This document shows, in pieces, positions 6,867 through 15,289 of a stretch of DNA of 35,798 bases. Origin of the DNA: Patescibacteria group bacterium (GTDB lineage: Bacteria > Patescibacteriota > Patescibacteriia > Patescibacteriales > JAQTRU01); assembly GCA_028711655.1 (NCBI GenBank), contig JAQTRU010000008.1:1-35798 (forward strand). The letters are read 5' to 3'. Made by a program: the position numbers and the translations under genes. The notes below the pieces were generated by a model. It had not been told where the DNA came from and made no database searches. It saw only the letters and a list, made by a program, of their open reading frames with translations. Within the stretch, counting starts at the first letter, position 1. Each line of letters starts with the position of its first letter.

Positions 6867-9287
6867 ATGAGCTCAAACGGAAATTTCCAGGGTAAAACCA
6901 TTCTTTTAGTTAACACCGGATCCGTAAAAAAGAAATTCATTTTAAAAAAATTAAAAAAAATGGAATTAACCGTTGTCGCCCTGAACAGGGAAAAAAATTG
7001 GGCGACCGGTTATGTTGACCATTGGATTTTGGCTGATACCAATAACCATGGCCAGGCGCTTGAGGCTCTGGAATCTTTTCTGGCCGCCAATCCAGCCGTC
7101 AAAATTGACGGCGTTGTTACTTTTTGGGAAGACGACGTTCTTCTTGCTTCCAAAATTTCGGACCGCTTAAATCTTATCGGCATTCCTTTCAAAATTGCCA
7201 AAAAGGCCAGAAACAAATATCTTTTCAGGGAGTTTTGCCAAGAAAATAAAATAAAGACTCCTAAGTACGCTTTGGTAAAATACAGAGACCTTGATTATAT
7301 CGGCCAAAATTTTAATTTCCCCCTGGTAATAAAACCGGCTTACGGATCGTCAAGCGCTTTTGTCGTTAAGGTGGAAAATAAAGAGGAACTGGCCAACACC
7401 TATAATTACGTTAAAAAAAATATGTCAGCGACAGCCGAATCGGCGCTGTCCGACGGATTGGAAATACTGGCGGAAGAATATATTGACGGAGAGGAAGTGG
7501 ATATTAATATAATTTTGCAGAACGGAAAAATAAAATTTTCTTCCATTGTGGACAATTATAAAACCGCTGAACCATTTTTCGTGGAAACCCAATGGGCCAT
7601 TCCTTCCAGCCTGCCCAGAAATGACCAGCAAGCTTTAACGGAAATGGCGGAAATGATTTTGGAAAAGCTGGGGGTCCAGAACGGCTGCATCCATTTTGAA
7701 GCCAAAATGACAAAGGAAGGCCCGGTGCCGATAGAAACTAACTTAAGAATGGGCGGAGACGAAACTTATTCTTTCACTACGGAAGCCTGGCAAGTGGACT
7801 TGATTGAAAATATAGTAAAAATCGCCCTGGGAGTTTATATAGAAAAAATTAAAAAACCGGAAATACCCCACAAATACCTTGTCAGCTACGATTTTATACC
7901 GGAATACTCCGGCATCTTGGTAAAATTGAATATTGACGAAAACATTAAAAAAAATGAGCATTTGGAAGAATTGCATATTTTCAAAAAAATCGGCGACCCG
8001 ATTTTGGTTCCGCCCGAAGGTTACGAATATTTGGGCTGGGTGAGCGTTTCCGGAAACAACCCCCTTGACGCCGAAGACAACCTGAAAAATATCCTTAGAT
8101 ACATAAAGTACGAGGTGGTAAAATTCGATCCGTCTTCCTCAATTGGGAAAACTCTGCGCCGCAACCGCTTTTCTTCGGCCGCTATGAACAAAAATCTGCT
8201 TAGAAGCATGGCTAAAATTGAAAGGATTAAAAGATTCAAGGTGGAGGACCAGCGCAAACTCCATATCGGCATAGCCTGCAATATCTATCAGGATGAGCAA
8301 ATGGCCGTGGAAGCGGACCTTACTTCGGTTGGAAAAAATATAGAAAAAACCCTCAAGGAAAGAGGATACAAAGTCACTTTTTTCGATTTTAATGATCTGC
8401 CCAAAGCTTTTAATGACTTGAGAAAAAGCAATGTCGACTTGGTTTTTAATGTTTGCGAAAGGATTAATAATTCCAGCCTGCTTGAGCCGCATGTCGCCGC
8501 CATTCTTGATACCCTGCAAATTCCTTACACAGGATCCAATCCCTTTACCTTGGGTTTATGCATTGATAAAATCAGGGTAAAAAAATTGCTGAATTACCAT
8601 AATATTCCCACGCCGAAATGGGATTACGCTTACAGCTTGGAAGATAAAATTGATGACGACCTGAGATATCCCTTGATTATCAAACCGGCCAATACTGACA
8701 ATTCCATCGGCATAACTAACGATTCTGTCGTCACGGATAAGGTTGGCCTGGAAAGGCAGATAAAAAAAGTTACGGAGGAAATGGACCAGCCGGCCCTGGT
8801 GGAAGAATATATTGAAGGCGACGAATATGATGTTTCTATCCTGGGCAGCGAGGAAGACGACTTGCGAGTTTTGCCTTTGTCGCGTTCCATTTTTGACAAG
8901 ATGCCGGAGGGCTATTGGCATATTTATCCTTTTGACGCCAAATGGACGGATAACCCAGCCTATAAACAAGGCATAACGGTGCAAAGGCCGGCAAAAAATA
9001 TCAGCAAAAAACTGGAATCTTTGATAACGGAAATATCTCTAGATACCTATAATATCCTAGACTGCCACGATTATGGCCGGGTAGAAGTCCGGGTTGATAA
9101 AAACAATAATCCCTATGTCCTGGAATTAAACCCCAATCCTTCCATAAATATCGGCGACTGCGTATCGGCCGCGGCTGAATTTTTAAACATGAACTATGGC
9201 GACTTTCTGGAGGAAATAATCAGGATGACAATCAGGCGATATAAAAACCGGCCGCCCTACTACCATTTGCAGGGAAATCTTATATAA
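6867..9287 (+). CDS. Tandem ATP-grasp protein; C-terminal half D-alanine-D-alanine ligase-like
   Basis: An 806-residue protein with two ATP-grasp units. The N-terminal unit (about 1-420) resembles amino-acid or carboxylate-amine ligases: PLVIKPAYGSSSAF is the glycine-rich ATP loop, EEYIDGEEVDI the hinge, and HFEAKM ... PIETNLRMGGDE carries the metal-binding acidic and Asn residues. The C-terminal unit (about 466-806) resembles Ddl: FNVCER, PYTGSNPFTLGLCIDK, PLIIKPANTDNSIGI, VEEYIEGDEYDVS and VLELNPNPSI. Ddl joins two D-alanines for peptidoglycan; whether this protein does so is not shown, and a two-step peptide or amide ligase is equally possible. It stands alone with a consensus promoter, a good Shine-Dalgarno and its own terminator, suggesting strong expression. 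Confidence 0.85.
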   Translation: MSSNGNFQGKTILLVNTGSVKKKFILKKLKKMELTVVALNREKNWATGYVDHWILADTNNHGQALEALESFLAANPAVKIDGVVTFWEDDVLLASKISDRLNLIGIPFKIAKKARNKYLFREFCQENKIKTPKYALVKYRDLDYIGQNFNFPLVIKPAYGSSSAFVVKVENKEELANTYNYVKKNMSATAESALSDGLEILAEEYIDGEEVDINIILQNGKIKFSSIVDNYKTAEPFFVETQWAIPSSLPRNDQQALTEMAEMILEKLGVQNGCIHFEAKMTKEGPVPIETNLRMGGDETYSFTTEAWQVDLIENIVKIALGVYIEKIKKPEIPHKYLVSYDFIPEYSGILVKLNIDENIKKNEHLEELHIFKKIGDPILVPPEGYEYLGWVSVSGNNPLDAEDNLKNILRYIKYEVVKFDPSSSIGKTLRRNRFSSAAMNKNLLRSMAKIERIKRFKVEDQRKLHIGIACNIYQDEQMAVEADLTSVGKNIEKTLKERGYKVTFFDFNDLPKAFNDLRKSNVDLVFNVCERINNSSLLEPHVAAILDTLQIPYTGSNPFTLGLCIDKIRVKKLLNYHNIPTPKWDYAYSLEDKIDDDLRYPLIIKPANTDNSIGITNDSVVTDKVGLERQIKKVTEEMDQPALVEEYIEGDEYDVSILGSEEDDLRVLPLSRSIFDKMPEGYWHIYPFDAKWTDNPAYKQGITVQRPAKNISKKLESLITEISLDTYNILDCHDYGRVEVRVDKNNNPYVLELNPNPSINIGDCVSAAAEFLNMNYGDFLEEIIRMTIRRYKNRPPYYHLQGNLI

Positions 9288-9325
9288 AAAATGTAGAGGA
9301 AATAACCATTTCCTCTACATTTTTT
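9286..9325 (+). terminator. Terminator after the tandem ATP-grasp gene
   Basis: AAAAAATGTAGAGGAAAT, loop AACC, then its complement and TTTTTTA begin at the stop codon. The A and T runs on both sides make it bidirectional, so it can also end the copper operon arriving on the minus strand. Confidence 0.9.
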
Positions 9326-9335
9326 ATTGGCAAAA

Positions 9336-9449
9336 TTATTTTTTTATCCTTCTCTCCTCCGCCCATAAACTTTTTCTATATTTGAAAGACGACGGCGTGC
9401 GATAAGCCGGCCGGCCCGGTCGCTTGCCTATTTTAGAATGAATTTTCAT
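9336..9449 (-). CDS. Candidate 37-residue basic protein at the end of the copper operon
   Basis: The ATG lies one base after the copA stop. The Shine-Dalgarno-like AAGGGAAG sits at the end of copA, giving tight translational coupling. The product is 37 residues, rich in Arg and Lys (GKRPGRPAYR, FKYRKSLWAEERRIKK), without cysteines or a membrane segment. The stop is followed within about 10 bases by a bidirectional terminator, so the ORF fits neatly as the last cistron. I recognise no family. It could be non-coding; comparison with homologous loci would decide. Confidence 0.4.
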   Translation of the reverse strand: MKIHSKIGKRPGRPAYRTPSSFKYRKSLWAEERRIKK

Positions 9450-9450
9450 A

Positions 9451-11646
9451 TTACTTCCCTTTGTAAATCCTTAAGCTATTAGTAATTACGGAAACGCTGG
9501 AAAGACTCATAGCGGCCGCCGCAATCATCGGATTAACCAGCCCTAAGATAGCCAAGGGTATGGCGGCCGTATTATAGAAAAAGGCCCAGAATAAATTTTG
9601 TTTTATTATTTTAAAAGTCTTTTTCGCCAGCTTAATCGCTTCCACAACTTTTAGTGGGTCATTTTTCATAATAATAATATTGCCTGATTCTTTAGCAATA
9701 TCCGTGCCCGAACCCATGGCTATGCCTAAATCAGACAGAACTAAGGACGGCGCGTCATTAATACCGTCTCCGACAAAAACCACTTTCTTGCCTTGCGCCT
9801 GAATTTTTTTCACTTCGGCCTGCTTTTCATTTGGCGTCACTTCCGCCAAATAATTATCTATGCCCAATTTCCCGGCCACGATCCGAGCCGTATTTTTATT
9901 GTCACCGCTGATCATCACGGGCTCTAGACCCATTTTTTTAATTTCGGCTATTGCCCCGGCCGCGCTGGCCTTAACTTCATCAGCGATCAGAAATCCGCCT
10001 ATAATTTCCCCGCCATGCCCGGCAAAAATCACAGTTCCCCCGGAATCTTTATATTCCTCCAAAATTTTATCCAACCAACCGGTACTTACTCCTTTGGCTG
10101 CAAACAGCTTCCGGTTGCCGAGTAACAATTCTTTTTTATGCTCTTGGCAGATTCCCATTACTCCTTCTCCTGGCTTTTCTTTAAAATTTTCTAATTTCGC
10201 CAAAAGGACATTTTTCTCTTCGGCCAATTCCCCTACCGCCTTAGACAAGGGGTGCTCTGAACCAGAAGCCAAGGAAGCGGCAATCTTTAAAATTTTTTCC
10301 TCTCCGAGATTATATTCTTTGTTTATTAAAATTTTTTCCACCTTTGGCTCGCCCTTGGTTAAAGTTCCTGTCTTGTCGAAAATAATTGTATCTATGTTTT
10401 TAGCTTTTTCAAAGCTCTCCCCGTTTTTAATTAAAATCCCGCTTCTGGCTCCCACTCCGGTTCCGACCATTACGGCCACGGGCGTGGCAATGCCCAAAGC
10501 GCAGGGGCAGGCGATTATCAAAACCGCGACCGCATTTATCAAGCCAAGAGAAAAATTACCGGTTATAAAATACCAGCCAGCAAAAGTTAAAGCAGCGATA
10601 ACTATCACAACCGGAACGAAAATGCCGGCGATTTTATCCGCCAATTTCTGAATCGGCGCTTTAAAAATTTGGGCCTCTTCCACGGTCTTAATAATCTGGG
10701 CCAAAACAGTATTTTCCCCCACCTGCGTAACCTTAATTTTTATTATTCCGTCCTGATTTAAGGTTGCCCCAAAAACTTTATCACCCTTGGCCTTGGCTAT
10801 GGGCAGGCTTTCGCCCGTAAGCATTGATTCATTAACGCTAGACTGCCCTTCTATAATAATCCCGTCCAAAGGAATTTTTTCGCTTGGCTTAATCAGAAGA
10901 ATGTCGCCAATTCTTATTTTGGCTATATCCATTTCCATTTCTTCCCCGTTCTCATGAATCATTCTGGCTTTTTTTACGCCCAGTTCCATCAGTTTTTTCA
11001 TCGCCAAAGAAGCCCGGCCCTTTGTTTTAACTTCAAGATATTTACCTAATAAAATTAAAGTGGTAATAACCGCCGCGCTCTCAAAATACAAATGCCCACC
11101 GGAAAGTAAAGCCCATAAGCTGTAGCCAAAAGCCACGGCTGTGCCCAGCGATACAAGCGTGTCCATATTGGCCTCCCATCTTTGGGCTTGTTTTAAAGAG
11201 TTTTTGTGAAATTGCCAGCCAAAAATAAAAACCACAATAAAGGTTAAAATTGCCTGGAGCCAGTCCGTAGTTGAAATCCCCAAAAACTCTCCTCTAATTT
11301 CCCAGGCCCAAATCATCTTAACCGCAACCGGTAAAGTTAAAATAATGGCGGCGATAACTTTCATTTTCAGTTTCTTCTCATTGCCATCATGTTCATGCCC
11401 GCCGGGCTCTCCCTGCCCATGGTCTTTATGCTTATCTCCCTCGTTAATCTGGTAGCCAGTATCCGTAATAACTCTTTTTATATTTTTTAAACTTGTCTTT
11501 TTTTCATCATACTCAATATTGGCTTTCTCCGTGGCGAAATTAAGATTAACCGAAATAACGCCAGCTTGCTTTTCCAGACGCTTGGTAATATTGATAGCGC
11601 AGCTGGCGCAATCCATGCCTTTAATTTTCAAAATTATTTTTTTCAT
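9451..11646 (-). CDS. copA: Copper-translocating P1B-type ATPase
   Basis: A 731-residue P-type ATPase that exports Cu(I). The N-terminal heavy-metal-associated domain has GMDCASC (Cys13 and Cys16). A His-rich linker ([15 protein letters not shown]) follows. Membrane helices begin near residue 95. The central membrane motif is ACPCALG (CPC, near 378), the phosphorylation loop DKTGTLT (near 421), the P1B-specific SEHPLSKAV in the nucleotide domain, and [10 protein letters not shown] at the hinge. The last two helices carry the YN and MSLSSVSV residues expected of Cu(I) pumps. It is the third gene after csoR and the HMA/DsbD-like fusion, 18 bases behind the latter, and should be induced with them by copper. 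Confidence 0.95.
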   Translation of the reverse strand: MKKIILKIKGMDCASCAINITKRLEKQAGVISVNLNFATEKANIEYDEKKTSLKNIKRVITDTGYQINEGDKHKDHGQGEPGGHEHDGNEKKLKMKVIAAIILTLPVAVKMIWAWEIRGEFLGISTTDWLQAILTFIVVFIFGWQFHKNSLKQAQRWEANMDTLVSLGTAVAFGYSLWALLSGGHLYFESAAVITTLILLGKYLEVKTKGRASLAMKKLMELGVKKARMIHENGEEMEMDIAKIRIGDILLIKPSEKIPLDGIIIEGQSSVNESMLTGESLPIAKAKGDKVFGATLNQDGIIKIKVTQVGENTVLAQIIKTVEEAQIFKAPIQKLADKIAGIFVPVVIVIAALTFAGWYFITGNFSLGLINAVAVLIIACPCALGIATPVAVMVGTGVGARSGILIKNGESFEKAKNIDTIIFDKTGTLTKGEPKVEKILINKEYNLGEEKILKIAASLASGSEHPLSKAVGELAEEKNVLLAKLENFKEKPGEGVMGICQEHKKELLLGNRKLFAAKGVSTGWLDKILEEYKDSGGTVIFAGHGGEIIGGFLIADEVKASAAGAIAEIKKMGLEPVMISGDNKNTARIVAGKLGIDNYLAEVTPNEKQAEVKKIQAQGKKVVFVGDGINDAPSLVLSDLGIAMGSGTDIAKESGNIIIMKNDPLKVVEAIKLAKKTFKIIKQNLFWAFFYNTAAIPLAILGLVNPMIAAAAMSLSSVSVITNSLRIYKGK

Positions 11647-11664
11647 ATTTTTTTAATTATTAAT

Positions 11665-13068
11665 TTATTTTGCGTTTTTATCCATAATTATAAATTTGCC
11701 CCAGACCATGCGCATCCAACAGGAAAATTTTATTTCCGAAACATTATCCGGCGGCGTAAACTCTATAATATTCTCACCATACTGCAAATCTTTTTTTATG
11801 CCCAGAGACTCTATCATGATTGCGTCTGTGCAGCCGCTCATCTGCTTAACCTCAATTACCCAGCGCACCGGCGCGCCTTTTTTAATGTAAAGGACATTGG
11901 GCTTATAGCCTGAATAGGTTAATTCCATTCTGGCGGTCTGATATTCTTTTGCGTCCCCAGTTACCGGAAGCTCTTTTTGCCCGACATTATTTTTAAAATT
12001 AAGGTTGTTAAAGCCGTAGCCGAAATTGGTAAGCCCCCGGTTAGCCATAAATAATCCTAGAATCATAACCAAGACGCCTGAAACCTTTATTATCTTTTTT
12101 GTGTATTGCTGGCCTATACTAGACAGGGCTACGCCAAAACCAAACATTAAAGGAATCGTGCCCAAAACGTAAACCGCCATACTGATCGCTCCTCTCGTAA
12201 CGCTCCCGGAAGCCAAGGCATAAAGCTGCATAGCTTGCAATGGCCCGCAAGGCATAAAGCCATTAAGAAGCCCAATAATAAAGGGGCCTTTGGCATTTCG
12301 GCTATGTTTCTGATTATAGAGAAACCGAGCGATAAATTGCGGAGTTCTTGGCTTTGTCTTTTCCAAGACCTGCCAATTGCTTAGGAAAGACAAGCCCATT
12401 AAAATCATAAACAAACCGGCGCCTAAAGTAATTATGCCGGTAAAAGTCGGGTTAATGCCAAAAAAAGAACCAACACCGCCTAGGATACCGCCGATAGAGG
12501 TATAAGAAATAAAACGCCCGGCATTATATTGCCAATGCGGCGCTAACGATTTTTTCTTTCTTTCCGCGTCCGGCAGATCTTTTATCCCTTTAATATGGCT
12601 GGCGGAATAAGCCACCACTAACCCGCCGCACATACCGACGCAATGGAAGCCGGCCAAAAGGCCGATAACAAAAATAAGGCCATAGCTAATATTACCTTCG
12701 TTCAATCTGGCCAGTAAAGAAAACCCGCCGAATTTCTGGATAATAAGATATATTTCTATTAAAAAAACTAAAGCCAAAAAAATGGCCAAACCGTACATGA
12801 ACGGCTTAGAATTAAAATTTTTTTCCCCCTCTTTTTTTTCATCAGCCCCAGCCTCCGTGTCTTTAACCTGATAGTTGAGTTTCTTAATCTCGAAAAAAAT
12901 TTTTTCTTTTCCGATTTTTTTATCATCAAACACAACTTCCGCTTCACCGCTTTTATAATTAACCTCAACTTTATTAACGCCGGGCAAAACGTCAATTTCC
13001 GTTTCGATCAAAGTTTCGCAACTCCGGCAATGAAGGCCGGAAATATGAAATTTAATTTTTTTAAGCAT
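11665..13068 (-). CDS. HMA / DsbD-like membrane / cupredoxin-like fusion, probable copper tolerance protein
   Basis: A 467-residue three-part protein. Residues 1-70 are a heavy-metal-associated domain with GLHCRSC (Cys14 and Cys17). Residues about 90-345 are a six-helix DsbD_2/TauE-SafE-type membrane domain with GFHCVGMCGG and NGFMPCGPLQAMQ, paired cysteine motifs that could move thiols or metal across the membrane. The C-terminal 120 residues look like a cupredoxin: PVRWVIEV, MSGCTDAIM, and FSCWMRMVWGK in place of the usual Cys-Met copper loop. The arrangement fits copper passing from the cytoplasmic HMA domain through the membrane domain to an external cupredoxin, but that is inference. It lies between csoR and copA in one operon, with a 141-base gap from csoR. 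Confidence 0.88.
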   Translation of the reverse strand: MLKKIKFHISGLHCRSCETLIETEIDVLPGVNKVEVNYKSGEAEVVFDDKKIGKEKIFFEIKKLNYQVKDTEAGADEKKEGEKNFNSKPFMYGLAIFLALVFLIEIYLIIQKFGGFSLLARLNEGNISYGLIFVIGLLAGFHCVGMCGGLVVAYSASHIKGIKDLPDAERKKKSLAPHWQYNAGRFISYTSIGGILGGVGSFFGINPTFTGIITLGAGLFMILMGLSFLSNWQVLEKTKPRTPQFIARFLYNQKHSRNAKGPFIIGLLNGFMPCGPLQAMQLYALASGSVTRGAISMAVYVLGTIPLMFGFGVALSSIGQQYTKKIIKVSGVLVMILGLFMANRGLTNFGYGFNNLNFKNNVGQKELPVTGDAKEYQTARMELTYSGYKPNVLYIKKGAPVRWVIEVKQMSGCTDAIMIESLGIKKDLQYGENIIEFTPPDNVSEIKFSCWMRMVWGKFIIMDKNAK

Positions 13069-13151
13069 GGGTTTAGTGAGAAATTATATTATTTACGTTA
13101 TATTATAATTTTAGATAATCTCCGGTTAATATTTTGCTCACTATAAACACT

Positions 13152-13167
13152 AAAACACGAGTGTTTT
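13152..13167. promoter_or_regulatory. Small palindrome upstream of the HMA/DsbD-like gene
   Basis: AAAACAC, GA, GTGTTTT forms a near-perfect palindrome in the 141-base gap between csoR and the fusion gene. The rest of the gap (13069-13151) is very AT-rich. It may be an internal operator or processing site; nothing ties it to a particular regulator. Confidence 0.3.
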
Positions 13168-13209
13168 TGCGCTTTCGTGCTCATAATTCATAGGCATCAT
13201 CATAGATTT

Positions 13210-13491
13210 CTATTTATTTGCTAGTTTACTCACCTTTAAAATCTCTTCTATCATTTCCTGCTTTAATTTTTCATTTTTGGCCGCCATAGCGTTTTTAAAG
13301 CAGGTATTAAGATGATTTTCCATAAGCATCTGGTGGGCCGATTTTAAAAGACCGATCGCCGCCAAATTCTGCTGCATAATGTTAATGCAATACTCTTTAT
13401 TCTCAACCATTCTTATAATTTTCGCCATCAGACTCTGGGTTTTTTTAAAATTAATTAGCGTTTTCGTTTTTTTGTTGTCCATAATTTTCAT
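13210..13491 (-). CDS. csoR: CsoR-family copper-sensing repressor
   Basis: A 93-residue all-helical DUF156-type repressor. The Cu(I)-binding triad is intact: Cys35 (KEYCINI), His60 and Cys64 (NHLNTC), almost the same numbering as Cys36/His61/Cys65 of the Mycobacterium tuberculosis protein. The family binds GC-rich pseudopalindromes as a tetramer and lets go when Cu(I) is bound. Such a pseudopalindrome lies 23 bases upstream of the start, right behind the promoter, so the gene very likely controls itself and the two copper genes downstream. The start could also be the second ATG at 13482; neither has a clear Shine-Dalgarno. Confidence 0.93.
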   Translation of the reverse strand: MKIMDNKKTKTLINFKKTQSLMAKIIRMVENKEYCINIMQQNLAAIGLLKSAHQMLMENHLNTCFKNAMAAKNEKLKQEMIEEILKVSKLANK

Positions 13492-13513
13492 AAGTTAAAA
13501 TTGAGTTATCCAC

Positions 13514-13571
13514 ACCCACACCATAGGTATGGGTATATCTTAAATATATATCAAACAATTTATCCTGTCAA
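13514..13571 (-). promoter_or_regulatory. Copper operon promoter with CsoR-type operator
   Basis: On the minus strand, TTGACA (13566-13571) and TATATT (13543-13548) are 17 bases apart. Immediately downstream, over the expected start of transcription, lies the pseudopalindrome ACCCACACC (13514-13522), ATA, GGTATGGGT (13526-13534), with one mismatch between the arms. This resembles CsoR operators in general shape. A further half-site, TACCCAT on the minus strand, touches the -35 box (about 13572-13578). Confidence 0.82.
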
Positions 13572-13615
13572 TGGGTATCAATATTCCCCGCTTCCCGCCT
13601 GAAGTTTATCTAGTA

Positions 13616-13643
13616 AAAAAGACGGGAATCCCATCTTTTTTTA
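13616..13643 (-). terminator. Terminator of the pilin-like gene
   Basis: On the minus strand, AGATGGG, ATT, CCCGTCT and then TTTTTT come about 40 bases after the pilin stop, separating it from the copper promoter. Confidence 0.75.
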
Positions 13644-13678
13644 TATTATTTTATTATTTAATTATTTTATTATTTAAT

Positions 13679-14182
13679 TCAATTTGAAACCTGGAAATAT
13701 TTACTGCTTCCGTTCCAACCGCTTGCTGGAGCCGCGAAAATCCCCTTTCCTCCGCCCGGAGTCGGTTCTGATGGGCCCGGCAAAGTTACTTCCTGCTTGT
13801 CATTTTCTAAATTAGCGTACAGGACGCACTTATTATCAACCGAAACTATATATTTATAATTGGATACGCTATCCGTGCCGGTTTTCGGGTCGCGGATATT
13901 CTTAGGAAGAAGATTGGCTTGTTGCGGATATCTGCTTTTATACTCGGCAATCAATTCATTTAAATCATACTCTCCAGCTCCGGTTTCCGGAGTTAAACAG
14001 CCAAAACTTAGAAAACGGCCTATCTGGTTTAGGTCGTTTAGACGCTTGGCATCGCGCGCTTTTGCCCGCGTACCGGAGAAAGCCACCATGGCAAAAGTAG
14101 CTAGAACCGCGATAATGGCGATAACCATCAAGAGTTCAATCAAGGTGAAACCGCGATTATATTTTTTTAACGGCATGGCCAT
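13679..14182 (-). CDS. Type IV pilin / pseudopilin-like protein
   Basis: A prepilin-like protein of about 167 residues from the ATG at 14182 (or 165 from 14176). The class III signal is unmistakable: a short basic leader ending NRG, then FTLIELLMVIAIIAVLA with Phe at +1 and Glu at +5 of the mature protein. Cleavage by a PilD-type peptidase is expected after Gly11. The ARDAKRLNDLNQI segment after the helix is typical of GspG/PilA-like proteins. The globular part has two cysteines (FGCLTPETG and NKCVLYAN) that could form a disulfide. A TATAAT -10 box (14204-14209, minus strand) gives a very short leader. The frame stays open to 14293, but no -35 or Shine-Dalgarno supports a longer protein. Confidence 0.88.
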   Translation of the reverse strand: MAMPLKKYNRGFTLIELLMVIAIIAVLATFAMVAFSGTRAKARDAKRLNDLNQIGRFLSFGCLTPETGAGEYDLNELIAEYKSRYPQQANLLPKNIRDPKTGTDSVSNYKYIVSVDNKCVLYANLENDKQEVTLPGPSEPTPGGGKGIFAAPASGWNGSSKYFQVSN

Positions 14183-14432
14183 AGAAACTATATTTATACC
14201 AAGATTATAGCAAAAATTACTAAGGATGGCGATTTTTCTTGACCTCGTCAGAAACATGCCCTGCAGCTTGCTACGATTGAGCAGAAGGGGCAATTGAGCT
14301 TTTACGTCTGACGATGCTCAAACTTTACCACTTCACTTTTATTCTTATCGCCTTAATCCCGCGCGGTTAGCGCGACGAAGCCATTGGCGCAAGTTGCTAC
14401 GCTTTTGGCCTTTTTTATTTTTTAAAAAAGTA

Positions 14433-14464
14433 AAAGAAAAAAGGCCAGGTGTAAAACCCAGCCT
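14433..14464 (-). terminator. Terminator of the 66-residue coiled-coil gene
   Basis: On the minus strand, AGGCTGGGT, TTTAC, ACCTGGCCT (with G-U pairs) is followed by TTTTTTC and starts at the stop codon. A second possible stem (GGCCTTTTTT against AAAAAAGGCC, 14407-14446) overlaps it. The stretch 14294-14432 has no gene. Confidence 0.75.
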
Positions 14465-14465
14465 C

Positions 14466-14666
14466 TTATTTCCTTGCCTGTTGCAGCTTTTTGAGCCTTG
14501 CCAATATTTCCGACTCCCTTGTTGAAAGCCGGTCAAAATTCCCTAGGTGAATTTTTATAGCTTCACCATCATAAGCCTGGTCGGCTTCCCAAATTTTTTC
14601 AGCGACCGCTTTCTTTTCTTCACTTATTCTCTTTAATTCCGAGGACAAATCTTTTATTTCAGGCAT
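14466..14666 (-). CDS. Small coiled-coil protein of unknown function
   Basis: 66 residues, almost entirely helical and charged (SSELKRISEEKKAVAEKIWE, ESEILARLKKLQQARK), without cysteines or membrane segment. It is well supported as a gene despite its size: AAAGGAGG lies at the right distance before the ATG, a TTGACG/TATCCT promoter with 17-base spacing is upstream, and a terminator begins at the stop. I recognise no family. It is transcribed divergently from the membrane protein at 14892. Confidence 0.75.
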   Translation of the reverse strand: MPEIKDLSSELKRISEEKKAVAEKIWEADQAYDGEAIKIHLGNFDRLSTRESEILARLKKLQQARK

Positions 14667-14713
14667 TCCCGCCTCCTTTGCTTAAAAAAACAATCTTTAT
14701 TTTTTGATTTTTT

Positions 14714-14742
14714 AGGATATCATTTTTTTTCTATCTCGTCAA
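14714..14742 (-). promoter_or_regulatory. Promoter of the 66-residue coiled-coil gene
   Basis: On the minus strand, TTGACG (14737-14742) and TATCCT (14714-14719) are 17 bases apart. Between this and the divergent promoter at 14814, the words ATGCC (14742-14746) and GGCAT (14754-14758) form a small palindrome. Confidence 0.65.
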
Positions 14743-14813
14743 TGCCATGTTACGGCATATACCTTTAAGCATACCCCAGAGTGGCGCAAAGGCATTGAAC
14801 CATTACGAAATAC

Positions 14814-14842
14814 TTGACAAATATATAAAAAAATGCTATATT
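14814..14842 (+). promoter_or_regulatory. Promoter of the 91-residue membrane protein gene
   Basis: TTGACA (14814-14819) and TATATT (14837-14842) are 17 bases apart. Because the -10 box covers the TTG at 14841, that codon cannot be the start; the ATG at 14892 behind AGGGGGAA is. Confidence 0.85.
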
Positions 14843-14891
14843 GAGTAAATATTATTGCTGTTTAAAATCCTTAAAAAAACCAGGGGGAATA

Positions 14892-15167
14892 ATGGAAATT
14901 TTGGGTGTAATTTTTCTTGTGCTTATCTTGGCGATTATTGCCCATGGCCGATTTGGTAGAAAGCCAAAAATGCCGAAATTCATAAAAAGTCTTCGGTCCC
15001 ATAATCCTTGGCACATTGTCTTTTTTGACAAACGTCCCTGGCTGAAAAGCATTCTGATTCTGCTTCTTAAGGGAATAGCTTGGCTCTTTCTTATAATCTG
15101 GCGGGCCTTTGCTTTCGGTTTAAGGCTCGTTTCGCCTAAATGGCTGAAAAAAATAAAAGAGGTCTAA
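14892..15167 (+). CDS. Small membrane protein of unknown function
   Basis: 91 residues from an ATG preceded by AGGGGGAA at 8-10 bases. There are two hydrophobic helices: LGVIFLVLILAIIAHG at the N-terminus and SILILLLKGIAWLFLIIWRAF towards the end. A basic middle (GRKPKMPKFIKSLRSHNPWH) and a basic tail ending WLKKIKEV lie on either side, which suits a hairpin topology with a positive-inside loop. I recognise no family. It has its own promoter and terminator and no partner in an operon. Confidence 0.7.
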   Translation: MEILGVIFLVLILAIIAHGRFGRKPKMPKFIKSLRSHNPWHIVFFDKRPWLKSILILLLKGIAWLFLIIWRAFAFGLRLVSPKWLKKIKEV

Positions 15168-15181
15168 AAAACCTCTTTTTT
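15155..15181 (+). terminator. Terminator of the 91-residue membrane protein gene
   Basis: AAAAGAGGT and ACCTCTTTT form a stem, with the stop codon in the loop, followed by T's. Confidence 0.8.
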
Positions 15182-15191
15182 GTTTTTAAAA

Positions 15192-15230
15192 GAAAAACAG
15201 TCCCGAAGACCTCCTCCGGGACTGTTTTTC
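15192..15230 (-). terminator. Bidirectional terminator between convergent genes
   Basis: Perfect 14-base arms, GAAAAACAGTCCCG (15192-15205) and its complement (15217-15230), with an 11-base loop. It serves the minus-strand gene ending at 15290 and backs up the plus-strand terminator just before it. Confidence 0.85.
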
Positions 15231-15289
15231 TTTTCCCCATTCCTTATGTATTAAATTTTATCTAAAGGCTCCAAAAAGCCCTTAGCCAA

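Noticed and set aside
9860-10651. Long plus-strand open frame (263 codons) antisense to copA
   Set aside because: It lies wholly inside the copA coding sequence, has no ribosome site and encodes low-complexity Ser/Pro/Ile-rich sequence typical of an antisense shadow.
13679-14293. Longer pilin with 37 more residues
   Set aside because: The class III leader must be short and the only -10 box lies at 14204-14209, downstream of the earlier start.
14841-15167. Earlier TTG start for the small membrane protein
   Set aside because: The codon overlaps the -10 box; the ATG at 14892 has a proper ribosome site.
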